From Polaromonas sp. (GTDB lineage Bacteria > Pseudomonadota > Gammaproteobacteria > Burkholderiales > Burkholderiaceae_C), in the NCBI RefSeq assembly GCF_016185115.1, contig NZ_JACPOF010000021.1, positions 310,001-374,000 of the forward strand: a DNA stretch of 64,000 bases, written 5' to 3'. Below, piece by piece: positions 45,412 to 53,923 of this stretch (position 1 is the first letter of the stretch; every line of letters starts with the position of its first letter). The notes below the pieces were generated by a model, which saw only the letters and a program-made list of their open reading frames with translations, had not been told where the DNA came from and did not search any database. A program made the position numbers and the translations under genes.

Positions 45412-45813
45412 ATGCGACACGGACACGGACTACGTAAACTCAACCGCACCAGCGAGCACCGCCTCGCCATGCTGCGCAACATGATGAACTCGCTGCTCCA
45501 GCACGAAGCCATCAAGACCACGCTGCCAAAGGCCAAGGAACTGCGCCGCGTTGTTGAGCCCATGATCACGCTGGCCAAAGAGCCAACGCTGGCCAACAAG
45601 CGCCTCGCGTTTGACCGCCTGCGCGACCGCGACATGGTCGTCAAACTGTTTGCTGAACTGGGCCCACGTTACAAGGCACGTCCAGGCGGCTACACGCGTA
45701 TTTTGAAGATGGGTTTCCGCGTTGGTGACAATGCGCCCATGGCTCTGGTTGAACTCGTTGATCGTCCTGATGTGTCAGAAGACACTACAAGCGACGCGGC
45801 CAAGGCAGAGTAA
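45412..45813 (+). CDS. rplQ: 50S ribosomal protein L17
   Basis: The 133-residue product starts [20 protein letters not shown] and has the L17 core [19 protein letters not shown] and [21 protein letters not shown]. The C-terminal acidic tail ([14 protein letters not shown]) is common in betaproteobacteria. It ends the alpha operon. An initiator tRNA begins 18 bases after the stop, with its own -10 box. Confidence 0.98.
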   Translation: MRHGHGLRKLNRTSEHRLAMLRNMMNSLLQHEAIKTTLPKAKELRRVVEPMITLAKEPTLANKRLAFDRLRDRDMVVKLFAELGPRYKARPGGYTRILKMGFRVGDNAPMALVELVDRPDVSEDTTSDAAKAE

Positions 45814-45815
45814 GC

Positions 45816-45821
45816 TATAAT
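45816..45821 (+). promoter_or_regulatory. -10 box of the initiator tRNA gene
   Basis: A perfect TATAAT starts two bases after the rplQ stop and lies ten bases before the tRNA. No good -35 hexamer is visible 17 bases upstream inside rplQ, so the promoter may be weak or supplementary to read-through from the alpha operon. Confidence 0.5.
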
Positions 45822-45831
45822 ACAAAGATAC

Positions 45832-45908
<77 letters not shown>

Positions 45909-45934
45909 ACATCCGGATCACCAAGTCCGGTAAA

Positions 45935-45967
45935 CAAAACGCCCACTTCAAGTGGGCGTTTTGCTTT
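45935..45967 (+). terminator. Rho-independent terminator after tRNA-fMet
   Basis: CAAAACGCCCACTT (45935-45948) pairs with AAGTGGGCGTTTTG (45950-45963), followed by CTTT. A second perfect dyad, GTGACTCA/TGAGTCAC (45968-45975 and 45989-45996), lies just downstream around a T-rich loop. Confidence 0.85.
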
Positions 45968-46040
45968 GTGACTCAATTGTTTTTTGTGTGAGTCACGGCG
46001 TATGAATGCAATATTCAATACGCTGCATGTCGATCTGGAT

Positions 46041-46079
46041 GCGCGCTGATGATCGCCGCATTCGCTGCAATCAGCGCGC
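46041..46079 (-). other. Ten-base inverted repeat at the 3' end of the GntR gene
   Basis: GCGCGCTGAT (46041-46050) is repeated inverted as ATCAGCGCGC (46070-46079) around a 19-base loop. It spans the regulator's stop codon. It lacks a T run on the minus strand, so it may protect the transcript end or act with Rho rather than as a simple terminator. Confidence 0.4.
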
Positions 46080-46757
46080 CAGCACTTCCTTTGGAATATT
46101 CACAATAAAGTCGGTCAGGCCCTTGGCGTCGCTGGCCGGCCGCATGTGCGTCAGCATGGCGGCTGATGCTGCATCACCGTCGTTGGCCATAAAGGCCTCC
46201 ACGATCTGCTGGTGCTGCTCAAATGAGGTTCTGATCTGGCCCAGGGCGCCAAACGCGTGTCTGCGGTAATAACCTGTGCGGGCCCGCATGCGCAACACCT
46301 CCTGGCGCAGGTAAGGGTTGCGGGTCGCCCGGTAAATCAGCTCGTGAAAGCGCAGGTTGCTTTCCTGCCATCCAGCGAAATCATCTGCATCTGCCACGGC
46401 GCGGCTTTGCTCATGGTGCTCAAGTATGGCTTTGCGCTCTTCCGGCGTCATGCGCTGACATGCCAGGCGCACCGCAACGCCTTCGAGTTCCGCCAGCAAT
46501 TCCCATAAGGACAGCAGCTGCTGGAGGTCCATTTTCGCCACCACCATGCCGCCACGCGGCAGGCTGCTCAGCATGCCCTGCGCCTGCAACTGGATGAGCG
46601 CCTCTCTTATGGGCGTGCGGGACACCTTGTATTGCGTTGCGATTTCCGCCTCGTCAATCGGATCTCCCGGCAACAGGGCGCCTTCCCGGATGGCGTTCTC
46701 GATTTCTGTGCGGATCTTGTCGCTGGCTTTGGTGAATGTTTTTTTTGTGCTTTCCAT
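46071..46757 (-). CDS. GntR-family (FadR/VanR type) transcriptional regulator
   Basis: A 228-residue repressor-type protein. The winged helix is residues about 5-75 (IRTEIENAIREGALLPGDPIDEAEIATQYKVSRTPIREAL, in parts), and the all-helical FCD effector domain follows (RFHELIYRATRNPYLRQEVLRM, FGALGQIRTSFEQHQQIVEAF). His residues in FHELI and EQHQQIV are typical metal ligands of FCD domains. It is divergent from the 15-gene catabolic operon and very probably controls it, released by a carboxylate intermediate. A start six codons earlier (46775) is possible. Neither has a clear ribosome binding site. The 75-base gap is strongly A/T-rich with TATATTAATAT. Confidence 0.9.
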   Translation of the reverse strand: MESTKKTFTKASDKIRTEIENAIREGALLPGDPIDEAEIATQYKVSRTPIREALIQLQAQGMLSSLPRGGMVVAKMDLQQLLSLWELLAELEGVAVRLACQRMTPEERKAILEHHEQSRAVADADDFAGWQESNLRFHELIYRATRNPYLRQEVLRMRARTGYYRRHAFGALGQIRTSFEQHQQIVEAFMANDGDAASAAMLTHMRPASDAKGLTDFIVNIPKEVLAR

Positions 46758-46832
46758 AAAGTAAGTTTCGCACATTGATTTGTATGTTTAATTTGTGTAT
46801 ATTAATATTTATAAGCCAAAAACAAATACAGA

Positions 46833-47084
46833 ATGCCAATTTCCGACCCTCCAACAGCCAAATCTATAGAAAGCAATCCGCTTTCCGGGTGGACAGTGGC
46901 CGTGCGCGAGGGTCTTTCAGGGCGCAGCAGGGCGACTACCCCGGCAGAAGAGCGCCGGCTGGACAAAACACTTGAGCGCCTCCATCCTGCGGCTACCCTT
47001 GCCATGACTGGCGCTGCAGCCTTGAATGGTCAGGCGCCTTCGCCAACCTTCTCCAGCGTCCTGGCGCAGTTGTCTGATGCATGA
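46833..47084 (+). CDS. Hypothetical 83-residue protein coupled to the amidase
   Basis: I do not recognise this protein. It is the first frame of the catabolic operon. The stop (TGA 47082-47084) overlaps the amidase start (ATG 47077) by eight bases, a layout that suggests translational coupling. The middle is charged (ATTPAEERRLDKTLERLH) and the C terminus is AAALNGQAPSPTFSSVLAQLSDA (in parts). There is no signal peptide. Small proteins such as GatC and AtzG partner amidase-signature enzymes from the adjacent gene. This one shows no obvious similarity to them, so the comparison is positional only. It could also be an untranslated leader. Confidence 0.4.
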   Translation: MPISDPPTAKSIESNPLSGWTVAVREGLSGRSRATTPAEERRLDKTLERLHPAATLAMTGAAALNGQAPSPTFSSVLAQLSDA

Positions 47085-48390
47085 ATTGCCCGCCACCCTG
47101 AGGGGCATGCAGCTTGCCATAAGCAGCCGCCGCATTTCCCCCAAGGAGGCGATCAGCCTGCAGCGCCAAAAATTGAAGCGCATGGATGCGCGCTTTCACA
47201 GCGTGGTTCAGGAGCTGCCAGATACCGATACCTACCATGGCCTTCTCGCCGGCATAGGCCTCGCGCACAAGGACATCTTCAACACCGCAGGACGCAGGCC
47301 AGGCGCCGGGCACGACGCGGGTGCAGCTTCTGAGGGGCTGGTGGCCGCGCCTGCCGTCGCCAGGCTTGACGCTGCCGGTGCCTCAACCCTGGCGACGCTG
47401 GCGATGGCCGAATACGCCTGTGGTGCAACCGGTGACAACCCCCTTTTTGAACGCTGCATCAACCCGCTCAATGAGCATGCTGCTGTGGGCGGCTCCTCCA
47501 GTGGCAGCGCCGTGGCTGTTGCAGGCCGCCTGGTGTATGGCTCGCTGGGCACAGACACCGCAGGGTCGGTGCGCATTCCTGCTGCCACCTGTGCCTTGCT
47601 GGGGCTTAAAACAACGCATGGACTGATCCCGCTGGACGGCGTCCATCCCCTTGCGCCTTCGCTTGACAGCGTGGGCGTGCTGACCCGCTCTGCGGCAGAT
47701 GCGATGCACCTGCTGCAAATAGTAGCCAATACAGGCCTGCTGCGGCCCGCCAAAGCTGCGCAGTTGCGAATCAAGGCCTGGTTGCCTGCAAATGTTCTGA
47801 ATGAAGAGGTCGCCTCTGCGCTTGAAGACTTCGCCCGCGAATCCGCCTCTGCCCAAACCATAACGACGCTAGCCCAGCACCAGACCCTCACACGCCTGGC
47901 GGAGATCGTGATGCACAGCGAAGCGGCGGCTACACACAGGGAGGCGCTGCTGGCATGCACGCTGTCGCCGTCCGTAGAGGCCGTCGCCCTCGCTGGGCTC
48001 GTGATTCCGCCTCAGTGGTACCACGCGGCACTCGCCGACAGGGGGCGTCACGCACAGATGTTTGTGCAGGAGCATTTTCAGGGACACGACCTGCTTGTGA
48101 TGCCTGCCCTTCCCCAGCCTGTACCTGACTGGCGCGCGGTCGCCGCTGACAGCCCGGGTTTCGATGTCAGACAGTTGCTGGCACTGCACAGCCATATGGG
48201 CTTTGTGAATTACCTCGGCTTTCCTTCGATGGTGTTCCCGATTGCGCGTGATTCGCGCGGCATGCCCATCAGCGTTCAGGTGCTGGCACGACCCTTCCAC
48301 GAAGCAGACCTGCTGGCTTTTGCTGAACAGGTCGAGTTGCGCCGCTTTGGCGTCAATGGTTTTACCGAACATTTCCTCAAACAAGGTTGA
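47077..48390 (+). CDS. Amidase-signature family hydrolase
   Basis: A 437-residue amide hydrolase. The Ser-cisSer-Lys triad is visible: Lys65 in GLAHKDIF, the Ser pair in GGSSSGSA (139-145) and nucleophile Ser164 in TDTAGSVRIPA. HSHMGFVNYLGFPSMVFPIA near residue 370 is also typical. The family hydrolyses amides, ureas or glutaminyl groups such as biuret, malonamate and allophanate. In this operon it may release ammonia from an imported amide. ATG 47077 overlaps the preceding small frame. An earlier in-frame ATG at 47026 is less likely. It follows the family start poorly at the extreme N terminus, so about 15 residues are uncertain. Confidence 0.9.
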   Translation: MHELPATLRGMQLAISSRRISPKEAISLQRQKLKRMDARFHSVVQELPDTDTYHGLLAGIGLAHKDIFNTAGRRPGAGHDAGAASEGLVAAPAVARLDAAGASTLATLAMAEYACGATGDNPLFERCINPLNEHAAVGGSSSGSAVAVAGRLVYGSLGTDTAGSVRIPAATCALLGLKTTHGLIPLDGVHPLAPSLDSVGVLTRSAADAMHLLQIVANTGLLRPAKAAQLRIKAWLPANVLNEEVASALEDFARESASAQTITTLAQHQTLTRLAEIVMHSEAAATHREALLACTLSPSVEAVALAGLVIPPQWYHAALADRGRHAQMFVQEHFQGHDLLVMPALPQPVPDWRAVAADSPGFDVRQLLALHSHMGFVNYLGFPSMVFPIARDSRGMPISVQVLARPFHEADLLAFAEQVELRRFGVNGFTEHFLKQG

Positions 48391-48398
48391 TTCATCCC

Positions 48399-49595
48399 AT
48401 GCCCAAAATTCAGGCATCTACAGCCCTGTCCAGGTTTCGCGTCCTTGATCTCTCACGGGTCAGGGCCGGCCCCAACTGCGTACGCATGCTGACCGACTTC
48501 GGCGCTGACGTGATACGTATCGAGCCACCACCCGGCATTGACCCCAACGAAGCGATGTTTGCAGCGAACCGCCGCGGCGGCGACTTCCAGAACATCAACC
48601 GCAACAAGCGGTCCATGACCCTGAATCTCAAGAAGCCTGGCGCGCTCGACATCCTGATGCGCCTGGTCAAGGATGCAGACGTGCTGGTTGAAAACTGGAG
48701 ACCCGAAGTCAAACACAAGCTCGGGCTTGACTACGACTCGCTGGCGAAGGTCAATCCGCGCATCATCCTTGCCAGCATCTCGGGCTTCGGTCAGGACGGC
48801 CCCATGGCGTCGCGCCCGGGCTTTGACCAGATCGTGCAGGGCATGGGTGGCCTGATGTCTGTCACTGGTTTGCCGGGCTCAGGCCCCGTGCGTGCGGGAC
48901 TTGCAGTGGCAGACATGAGTGCAGGCCTTTATGCCGCACTCGGCATACTCACGGCGCTGCTTGAGCGCGAGGTTTCCGGCAAGGGCCAGTGGGTGCATGC
49001 ATCCCTGCTGCATTCGCAGATCGCCATGATGGATTTCCAGATGGCGCGCTACCTCAATGACAACGACCTGCCGGTTCAGGTCGGCAACGACCACCCGACC
49101 AGCAGCCCCATGGGGCTTTTTGAGGCCAGCGACGGTGTGTTCAACCTCGGCGCGTCGGGTGAAGGCAACTGGATACGCCTGTGCAAGCTGCTGGTGCGCG
49201 ACGACTGGCTGCAGGACCCGGGCTATGCCAACGAGCCGCTGCGTGTGCAGAACCGCGACCGCCTGACGCCCGCGCTGGCAGAAGTCTTTCGCCACCGAAC
49301 CGTGCAGGAGTGGGTGGGCATGCTCAACGATGCAGGCATTCCCGCCGGCCCGGTATACACCGTACCCCAGGTGTTTGAGGATGAGCAGGTGCAGCACCTG
49401 AACGTGACGAGTTCGCTGATGACAGACTTTGGCAAGGAGATGCACTACATCACCCAGCCGGTGACGCTGGCGCGCACGCCATCCAAAGTTGTCGCGCAGG
49501 CACCCAACTGGGGCCAGCACACGGATGAAGTTCTCCAGGAAGCTGGCTACTCTGAAGAGGCCATCCGGCAGTTCCATGCCGATGCGGTGGTCTGA
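48399..49595 (+). CDS. Class III (CaiB/BaiF) CoA-transferase, catabolic operon
   Basis: A 398-residue CoA-transferase with FRVLDLSRVRAGPNCVRMLTDFGADVIRIEPP (in parts) at the N terminus, NRNKRSMTLNLKKP, VENWRPEVKHKLGLDYDSL and catalytic Asp172 in LAVADMSAGLYAAL. It would activate a carboxylic acid of the pathway to its CoA thioester, often with succinyl-CoA as donor. In the Pseudomonas itaconate pathway an enzyme of this family makes itaconyl-CoA. The gene lies eight bases after the amidase and five before the crotonase gene. ATG 48399 is chosen over TTG 48387, which overlaps the upstream stop. Confidence 0.93.
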   Translation: MPKIQASTALSRFRVLDLSRVRAGPNCVRMLTDFGADVIRIEPPPGIDPNEAMFAANRRGGDFQNINRNKRSMTLNLKKPGALDILMRLVKDADVLVENWRPEVKHKLGLDYDSLAKVNPRIILASISGFGQDGPMASRPGFDQIVQGMGGLMSVTGLPGSGPVRAGLAVADMSAGLYAALGILTALLEREVSGKGQWVHASLLHSQIAMMDFQMARYLNDNDLPVQVGNDHPTSSPMGLFEASDGVFNLGASGEGNWIRLCKLLVRDDWLQDPGYANEPLRVQNRDRLTPALAEVFRHRTVQEWVGMLNDAGIPAGPVYTVPQVFEDEQVQHLNVTSSLMTDFGKEMHYITQPVTLARTPSKVVAQAPNWGQHTDEVLQEAGYSEEAIRQFHADAVV

Positions 49596-49600
49596 CGCAT

Positions 49601-50377
49601 ATGGCTGATGTCACCTGTCTGATCGAAGGCCACGTGGCCACCATCACGCTCTCCAACCCGGACCGCTATAACGCAATGTCCCTGCTGATGTGGACAAAGC
49701 TGGGAGATGCGCTGGAGGCACTGCGGTCCGACAGCAATGTCCGTGTCGTGGTGTTGCGCGGTGATGGCGACCGCGCTTTTGTATCCGGGGCGGATATTTC
49801 CGAATTTGACACGCAGCGCAACACAGGTGCGGGTGTGGCCACGTATGAGGCTGCGGTGGCACGCGCGCAAGGTGCGCTGGAACAGTTCCCCCGCCCCGTG
49901 ATCGCCGCCATCAGCGGCATCTGTTACGGCGGCGGGCTGGGTCTGGCACTGGCCTGCGACATGCGTTATGCCGCGCCCAGCGCGAAATTTCGCATGCCGG
50001 CTGCGCGCCTGGGCCTGGGCTACACCCTCGCAGGCGTGCACCGCATGGTGGCCATTCTGGGTACAGCCCGGACGGCTGAACTTTTCTACACGGCGCGTGT
50101 GTGTGATGCCAATACTGCCGCGCAAATCGGGCTGGTGAACGAACTTCAGGACGATGTTTTTTCGCATGCTGCAAAGGTCGCGGCCGAGATTGCGGCCAAT
50201 GCGCCCATGACAGTTGCCGCCGGCAAGCTGGCCCTGAATACCCTGCTGGAAGGCGTGGATGACGCCGGCGCTGCCGCCGTGGATGCGGCGGTCAAGGCCT
50301 GCTTTGCCAGCGAAGACTATGCCGAAGGCCGCAAGGCCTTTGCCGAAAAGCGTGCGCCGGCCTTCAAGGGCCGTTGA
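49601..50377 (+). CDS. Crotonase-fold protein lacking both hydratase glutamates
   Basis: A 258-residue enoyl-CoA hydratase/isomerase superfamily protein. The fold marks are NPDRYNAMSLLMW, the oxyanion-hole segments SGADISEF and ISGICYGGGLGLALACD, and AARLGLGY. In true enoyl-CoA hydratase two Glu residues (144 and 164, rat numbering) activate water. Here the matching positions are Gly114 (GGGLGLALACD) and Ala134 (RMPAARLG). Normal hydration is therefore unlikely. It could be a different CoA enzyme (isomerase, decarboxylase, thioesterase or ring hydrolase), as the superfamily uses many catalytic sites. It is embedded in the catabolic operon. Confidence 0.9.
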   Translation: MADVTCLIEGHVATITLSNPDRYNAMSLLMWTKLGDALEALRSDSNVRVVVLRGDGDRAFVSGADISEFDTQRNTGAGVATYEAAVARAQGALEQFPRPVIAAISGICYGGGLGLALACDMRYAAPSAKFRMPAARLGLGYTLAGVHRMVAILGTARTAELFYTARVCDANTAAQIGLVNELQDDVFSHAAKVAAEIAANAPMTVAAGKLALNTLLEGVDDAGAAAVDAAVKACFASEDYAEGRKAFAEKRAPAFKGR

Positions 50378-50440
50378 CCTTGAATGTGATTTCCCGATAT
50401 CCCGTGTGTTTTTAACCCTAACCTGAACGGAGCGTTGACG

Positions 50441-51418
50441 ATGAAACCAAGTACCGCAATCACGGCCATCCTCATGGTCGCCATCACCACGGTCGCCCAC
50501 GCGATCGGGCCCGCGCCCGCGCCCCTGGCCCAGCGCGAAACGCTGACCATTGGCTTCGTCAAGGTGGGCCACCTCGCCCCCATGCTCAACGTCGAAGAAG
50601 AACTCAAGAAATTCAACGTCGACGTCAAGCGCGCAGAGTTCGTGCGCTACGCCGATGCACGCACAGCGCTGCTGTCCAATTCGGTTGATATCTCTGCTGT
50701 CGGCCCTGGCGATCTCGCCATCGCAGCCTCGCAGGGCAGCAAGAACCTGGTCGGCCTGACGGGTGTTGGCGGCTCGCTCAAAAACCTGGTGGTGCGCAAG
50801 GGTGTGGTCATCAATGACTGGAAAGACCTGGCCGGCAAAAAAATCGGCATCGCGCCCGGCTCTGCTGTCTGGTTCCAGTGGGCCATGACCATGATTGAAA
50901 AAGGTGTGCCTTACAACACCTTCACGCCCGTCAACATCCAGGGCGGCGGCACGGCCTTCATCCAGGCCCTCAAGCGCGGTGACATTGATGCCATGGTGTT
51001 GTGGGAGCCGTTCGAATCGCAGGCGGTGGCTGACGGCGACGCCTACTTTGCCAAAGGCCTTGAATACAGCCAGGCCAAGGCCGTAGGTGCCGAGCTCGGC
51101 ATGCTGGCCGCATCACGCGAAGCACTGACCAACAAGAAGGAGGCCATTCGCCGCTTTATGTGGGTTTACCTCAATGCCGAAGAGCAGATGCGCAAGAACA
51201 ATGAGCTGTTTGCCGATGCCTATGCGAAATACACAGGCCTGCCGCTGGCTGTGACCAAAGAGTCGTCCAAGATCATCAAGCTGGGCGGCGTGCTGACGAA
51301 AGAGCAGGTCAGGCTGCAGGCCGAAGCGGCGTTCAAGCAGGGCATCGTGCTCAAGGATGTCTCGGCTGACGCCGCTGCGCTCTACGACGATTCGATCGCA
51401 CGCGACATCAAGCGCTGA
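50441..51418 (+). CDS. ABC transporter substrate-binding protein (SsuA/TauA/NMT1-like)
   Basis: A 325-residue periplasmic protein with a signal peptide (about 1-22, ending VAHAI). The core is LTIGFVKVGHLAPMLNVEEELKKF, the DISAVGPGDLAIAA segment and VINDWKDLAGKKIGIAPGSAVWFQW, followed by KRGDIDAMVLWEPFESQAV. This family delivers sulfonates, nitrate, pyrimidines or other small organics to an ABC permease, and the matching permease and ATPase follow directly. ATG 50441 lies after ACGGAGCG. An in-frame TTG at 50435 is less likely. A 63-base gap before it is the widest in the operon and could hold a secondary promoter. Confidence 0.92.
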   Translation: MKPSTAITAILMVAITTVAHAIGPAPAPLAQRETLTIGFVKVGHLAPMLNVEEELKKFNVDVKRAEFVRYADARTALLSNSVDISAVGPGDLAIAASQGSKNLVGLTGVGGSLKNLVVRKGVVINDWKDLAGKKIGIAPGSAVWFQWAMTMIEKGVPYNTFTPVNIQGGGTAFIQALKRGDIDAMVLWEPFESQAVADGDAYFAKGLEYSQAKAVGAELGMLAASREALTNKKEAIRRFMWVYLNAEEQMRKNNELFADAYAKYTGLPLAVTKESSKIIKLGGVLTKEQVRLQAEAAFKQGIVLKDVSADAAALYDDSIARDIKR

Positions 51419-51443
51419 TCAGCCCTCAAACCAGGCCACTGCC

Positions 51444-52247
51444 ATGAAGAATCTGGAGCGCTTCAAACAACTTGTCCTCGGTGCGGTCGTGCCTGTCGCG
51501 GTGCTGGTGTTCTGGCAGATTGCCGGCAGCCGCCCCGACATGGCAGGCATCGTGCCCACACCGCTGGCCGTGCTGGAGGGCTGGAAGGTATGGATGTTTG
51601 GCGCCTCAGGCGGCCTGGGCCTTAACCCTTACCAGGGTACATGGCTGTCCAATGTGCAGTATTCGGCCATGCGTGTGGTGCAGGGTTTTGTGCTGGCAGC
51701 CCTCATCGGTGTGCCGCTGGGTCTCATCATTGGCTGGAGCCGCCTGGGCTCGCGCCTGTTCGACCCTGTGATCCAGGGCCTGCGGCCCATCCCCATCACC
51801 GCATGGCTGCCGTTCTCGATTGCGCTTTTTGGCATACGCGACATGGGCTCTATCTTCCTGATCTTCCTGGGCGGCTTTTACGCCATCGTCGTCAACACCA
51901 CCCAGGGTGCGCGCGATGTGGAGCGCAACCTCATGCGCGCCGCCACGATGATGGGGGCCACACGATCCCAGCTTTTGCGCCGGGTGGTGTTCCCATCGGC
52001 CATGCCGTCCATCTTTACGGGCCTGCGCATAGGCCTGGGCATCTCCTGGACAGCGGTGATCGTCTCCGAGATGGTGGCCGTCAAATCCGGCCTGGGTTAT
52101 GTGCTGTGGGACGCCTACTACGTGGGCCGCATGGACATCGTGCTGGCCGACATGGTGTCGATTGGCGTCATGGGTTACCTCAGCGACCGTTTGATTGTGT
52201 TTGCGGAACGGCGCGTCCTGCGCTGGCGCATTCTCCAGAACCATTGA
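51444..52247 (+). CDS. ABC transporter permease (SsuC/TauC-like)
   Basis: A 267-residue inner-membrane protein with about six helices. The EAA loop, which contacts the ATPase, is visible in RAATMMGATRSQLLRRVVFPSAMPSIFTGLRIGLG (in parts), and LRPIPITAWLPFSIALFGI is the usual conserved segment before it. It forms the channel of the importer with the binding protein before it and the ATPase after it. ATG 51444 is preceded by CCAGGCCACTGCC. The frame is open upstream into the binding-protein gene, but that part is a shadow. Confidence 0.93.
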   Translation: MKNLERFKQLVLGAVVPVAVLVFWQIAGSRPDMAGIVPTPLAVLEGWKVWMFGASGGLGLNPYQGTWLSNVQYSAMRVVQGFVLAALIGVPLGLIIGWSRLGSRLFDPVIQGLRPIPITAWLPFSIALFGIRDMGSIFLIFLGGFYAIVVNTTQGARDVERNLMRAATMMGATRSQLLRRVVFPSAMPSIFTGLRIGLGISWTAVIVSEMVAVKSGLGYVLWDAYYVGRMDIVLADMVSIGVMGYLSDRLIVFAERRVLRWRILQNH

Positions 52248-52260
52248 GTGATAGCGATTT

Positions 52261-53010
52261 ATGTCTGCCATCAAGATTGAAAAACTCGACAAGACCTACC
52301 CGGCACAGCCGCCGGTGCATGCGCTTGACAAAATTGACCTCGACGTACATGCCGGCGAGTTCGTTGCGCTGCTCGGCCCCTCGGGTTGCGGCAAGTCCAC
52401 ACTGCTCAACCTCGTTGCAGGTTTTGAGCAGGCCAGCGGCGGCTCACTCACGGTTCATGGCCAGGCGGTTGACAAACCAGGTCCTGATCGCGGGGTCGTC
52501 TTCCAGGAGGCCGCGCTCTTTCCGTGGCTGACGGTCTGGGAGAACGTCATTTTTGGACCCAAAACGCAGGGGCTCAAGGCCAGCGATTACGAAGAGCGCG
52601 CCAACGAGATGCTGCGCATCGTGGGCCTGTCCGATTTCAAGAACCATTTGCCTGTGCAGCTCTCGGGCGGCATGCGCCAGCGTGTCGGCATTGCCCGCAT
52701 ACTGACGCTGGGTTCGAGAGTGTTGCTGATGGACGAGCCCTTCGGTGCGCTCGATGCGCAGACGCGTCTGACCATGCAGGAGCTGCTGCTCAGCGTATGG
52801 CAACAGCTCAAACCCACGATTGTGTTTGTTACGCATGACATTGATGAAGCACTCTTCCTGGCCGACACCATCTACGTGATGTCGGCACGCCCCGGCCGCA
52901 TACAGGCGCGCATGACTGTGCCTCTGGCCCGCCCACGCACTATTGAAGACACCACCTCTGAGGGCTTCAACGCGATGAAGCGCGAGATTCTCCAGCAAAT
53001 CCGCCACTGA
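52261..53010 (+). CDS. ABC transporter ATPase (SsuB/TauB-like)
   Basis: A 249-residue ATP-binding subunit. Walker A is GPSGCGKST (39-47), the Q loop lies in GVVFQEAALFPWLTVWENV, the signature is LSGGMRQRVGIARIL, Walker B is VLLMDEPFGALDAQTR and the switch His is in VTHDIDEALFLAD. The C-terminal VMSARPGRIQARMTVPLARPR is typical for nitrate/sulfonate/taurine transporters. It completes the three-gene importer inside the operon, 13 bases after the permease. The transported compound is presumably the pathway substrate. Confidence 0.95.
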   Translation: MSAIKIEKLDKTYPAQPPVHALDKIDLDVHAGEFVALLGPSGCGKSTLLNLVAGFEQASGGSLTVHGQAVDKPGPDRGVVFQEAALFPWLTVWENVIFGPKTQGLKASDYEERANEMLRIVGLSDFKNHLPVQLSGGMRQRVGIARILTLGSRVLLMDEPFGALDAQTRLTMQELLLSVWQQLKPTIVFVTHDIDEALFLADTIYVMSARPGRIQARMTVPLARPRTIEDTTSEGFNAMKREILQQIRH

Positions 53011-53021
53011 AAAGAACGACC

Positions 53022-53900
53022 ATGGCCAATCCCCGCATTCCCTACCGCTTTTCCAATGAAGGCCCGGCGCTTTCGCCGCCGTCGGCCGGCAATATCCTTG
53101 TGCACCTGGTCGTGAACGTCGAGCACTGGGAGTTTGATGCGCCCATGCCGCGCACCATCATCACGCCGCCGCACGGCAAGGAAACCGTGCCCGATGTTCC
53201 CAATTTCAGCTGGGTCGACTACGGCATGCGGGCTGGCCTGCCCCGCATCATCGAGGCCATCACCTCGCGTGGCCTGACGGCATCGACCAGTTTCAACGCA
53301 GGTGTCATCAAGGCCTACCCACGTGCCGCAGAAGCCATGCATGACGCGAAGTGGGAGTTCATAGGCCACGGCGTTCACCAGAAATCGCTGAACCACGCCG
53401 GCGCAGAAGAAGAGGTCATCAAGACCAGCCTGGACATGATCCAGTCCTTCACCGGTGTTCGTCCGCGTGGCTGGCTGGGCCCCGGCCTGCGCGAAAGCCA
53501 CACCACGCCCGAGAACCTCAAGGCCGCTGGCATTGACTATGTATTCGACTGGGTGGTCGATGACCTTCCGAACTGGATGACCACCGCCAACGGCCCGCTG
53601 CTCAGCGTGCCCTACAACCTGGAGCTCAACGACTCCATCATCTACGCGGTTGAAAAACATTCCTCCAATGAGATGCTGCAACGTGTGCAAAGCACGGTGG
53701 AGCTGTTCGTACGGGAAGCGGCCAAACGCCCGCGCGTGCTCACGCTGGGCCTGCATCCCCACCTGATTGGTGTGCCGCACCGCTTTGGCTCCTTCGAAAA
53801 AATGCTGGACCTGCTCATGAAGACACCCGGCGTGTGCTTCATGCAGGCCCACGACATTGCCGACTGGTACATCAGCCAGGTCCCGGTACCCAAACCCTGA
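53022..53900 (+). CDS. PuuE-like polysaccharide deacetylase-fold hydrolase
   Basis: A 292-residue NodB-fold protein related to the cofactor-independent allantoinase PuuE and its relatives. VVNVEHWEFDAP opens the first strand, the FSWVDYGMRAGLPRIIEAI segment and GHGVHQKSLNHAG (His ligands) follow, then RPRGWLGPGLRESHTTPENL and DWVVDDLPNWM. Members hydrolyse amide bonds in cyclic ureides, imides or N-acetyl groups. There is no signal peptide, so it should act in the cytoplasm on a small molecule rather than on polysaccharide. With the amidase it gives the operon two C-N hydrolases. The exact substrate is unknown. Confidence 0.88.
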   Translation: MANPRIPYRFSNEGPALSPPSAGNILVHLVVNVEHWEFDAPMPRTIITPPHGKETVPDVPNFSWVDYGMRAGLPRIIEAITSRGLTASTSFNAGVIKAYPRAAEAMHDAKWEFIGHGVHQKSLNHAGAEEEVIKTSLDMIQSFTGVRPRGWLGPGLRESHTTPENLKAAGIDYVFDWVVDDLPNWMTTANGPLLSVPYNLELNDSIIYAVEKHSSNEMLQRVQSTVELFVREAAKRPRVLTLGLHPHLIGVPHRFGSFEKMLDLLMKTPGVCFMQAHDIADWYISQVPVPKP

Positions 53901-53923
53901 TACCGCTATAGAAAGAAAATCAA

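Noticed and set aside
46833..48390. A frameshifted amidase, with its N terminus in the 83-codon frame
   Set aside because: The amidase frame already contains the N-terminal helices before Lys65 and has normal length. The small frame does not resemble an amidase N terminus.
49547..50572. 341-codon minus-strand frame over the crotonase gene
   Set aside because: Shadow of the crotonase-fold and binding-protein genes. The His/Arg/Gly-rich product has no family features.
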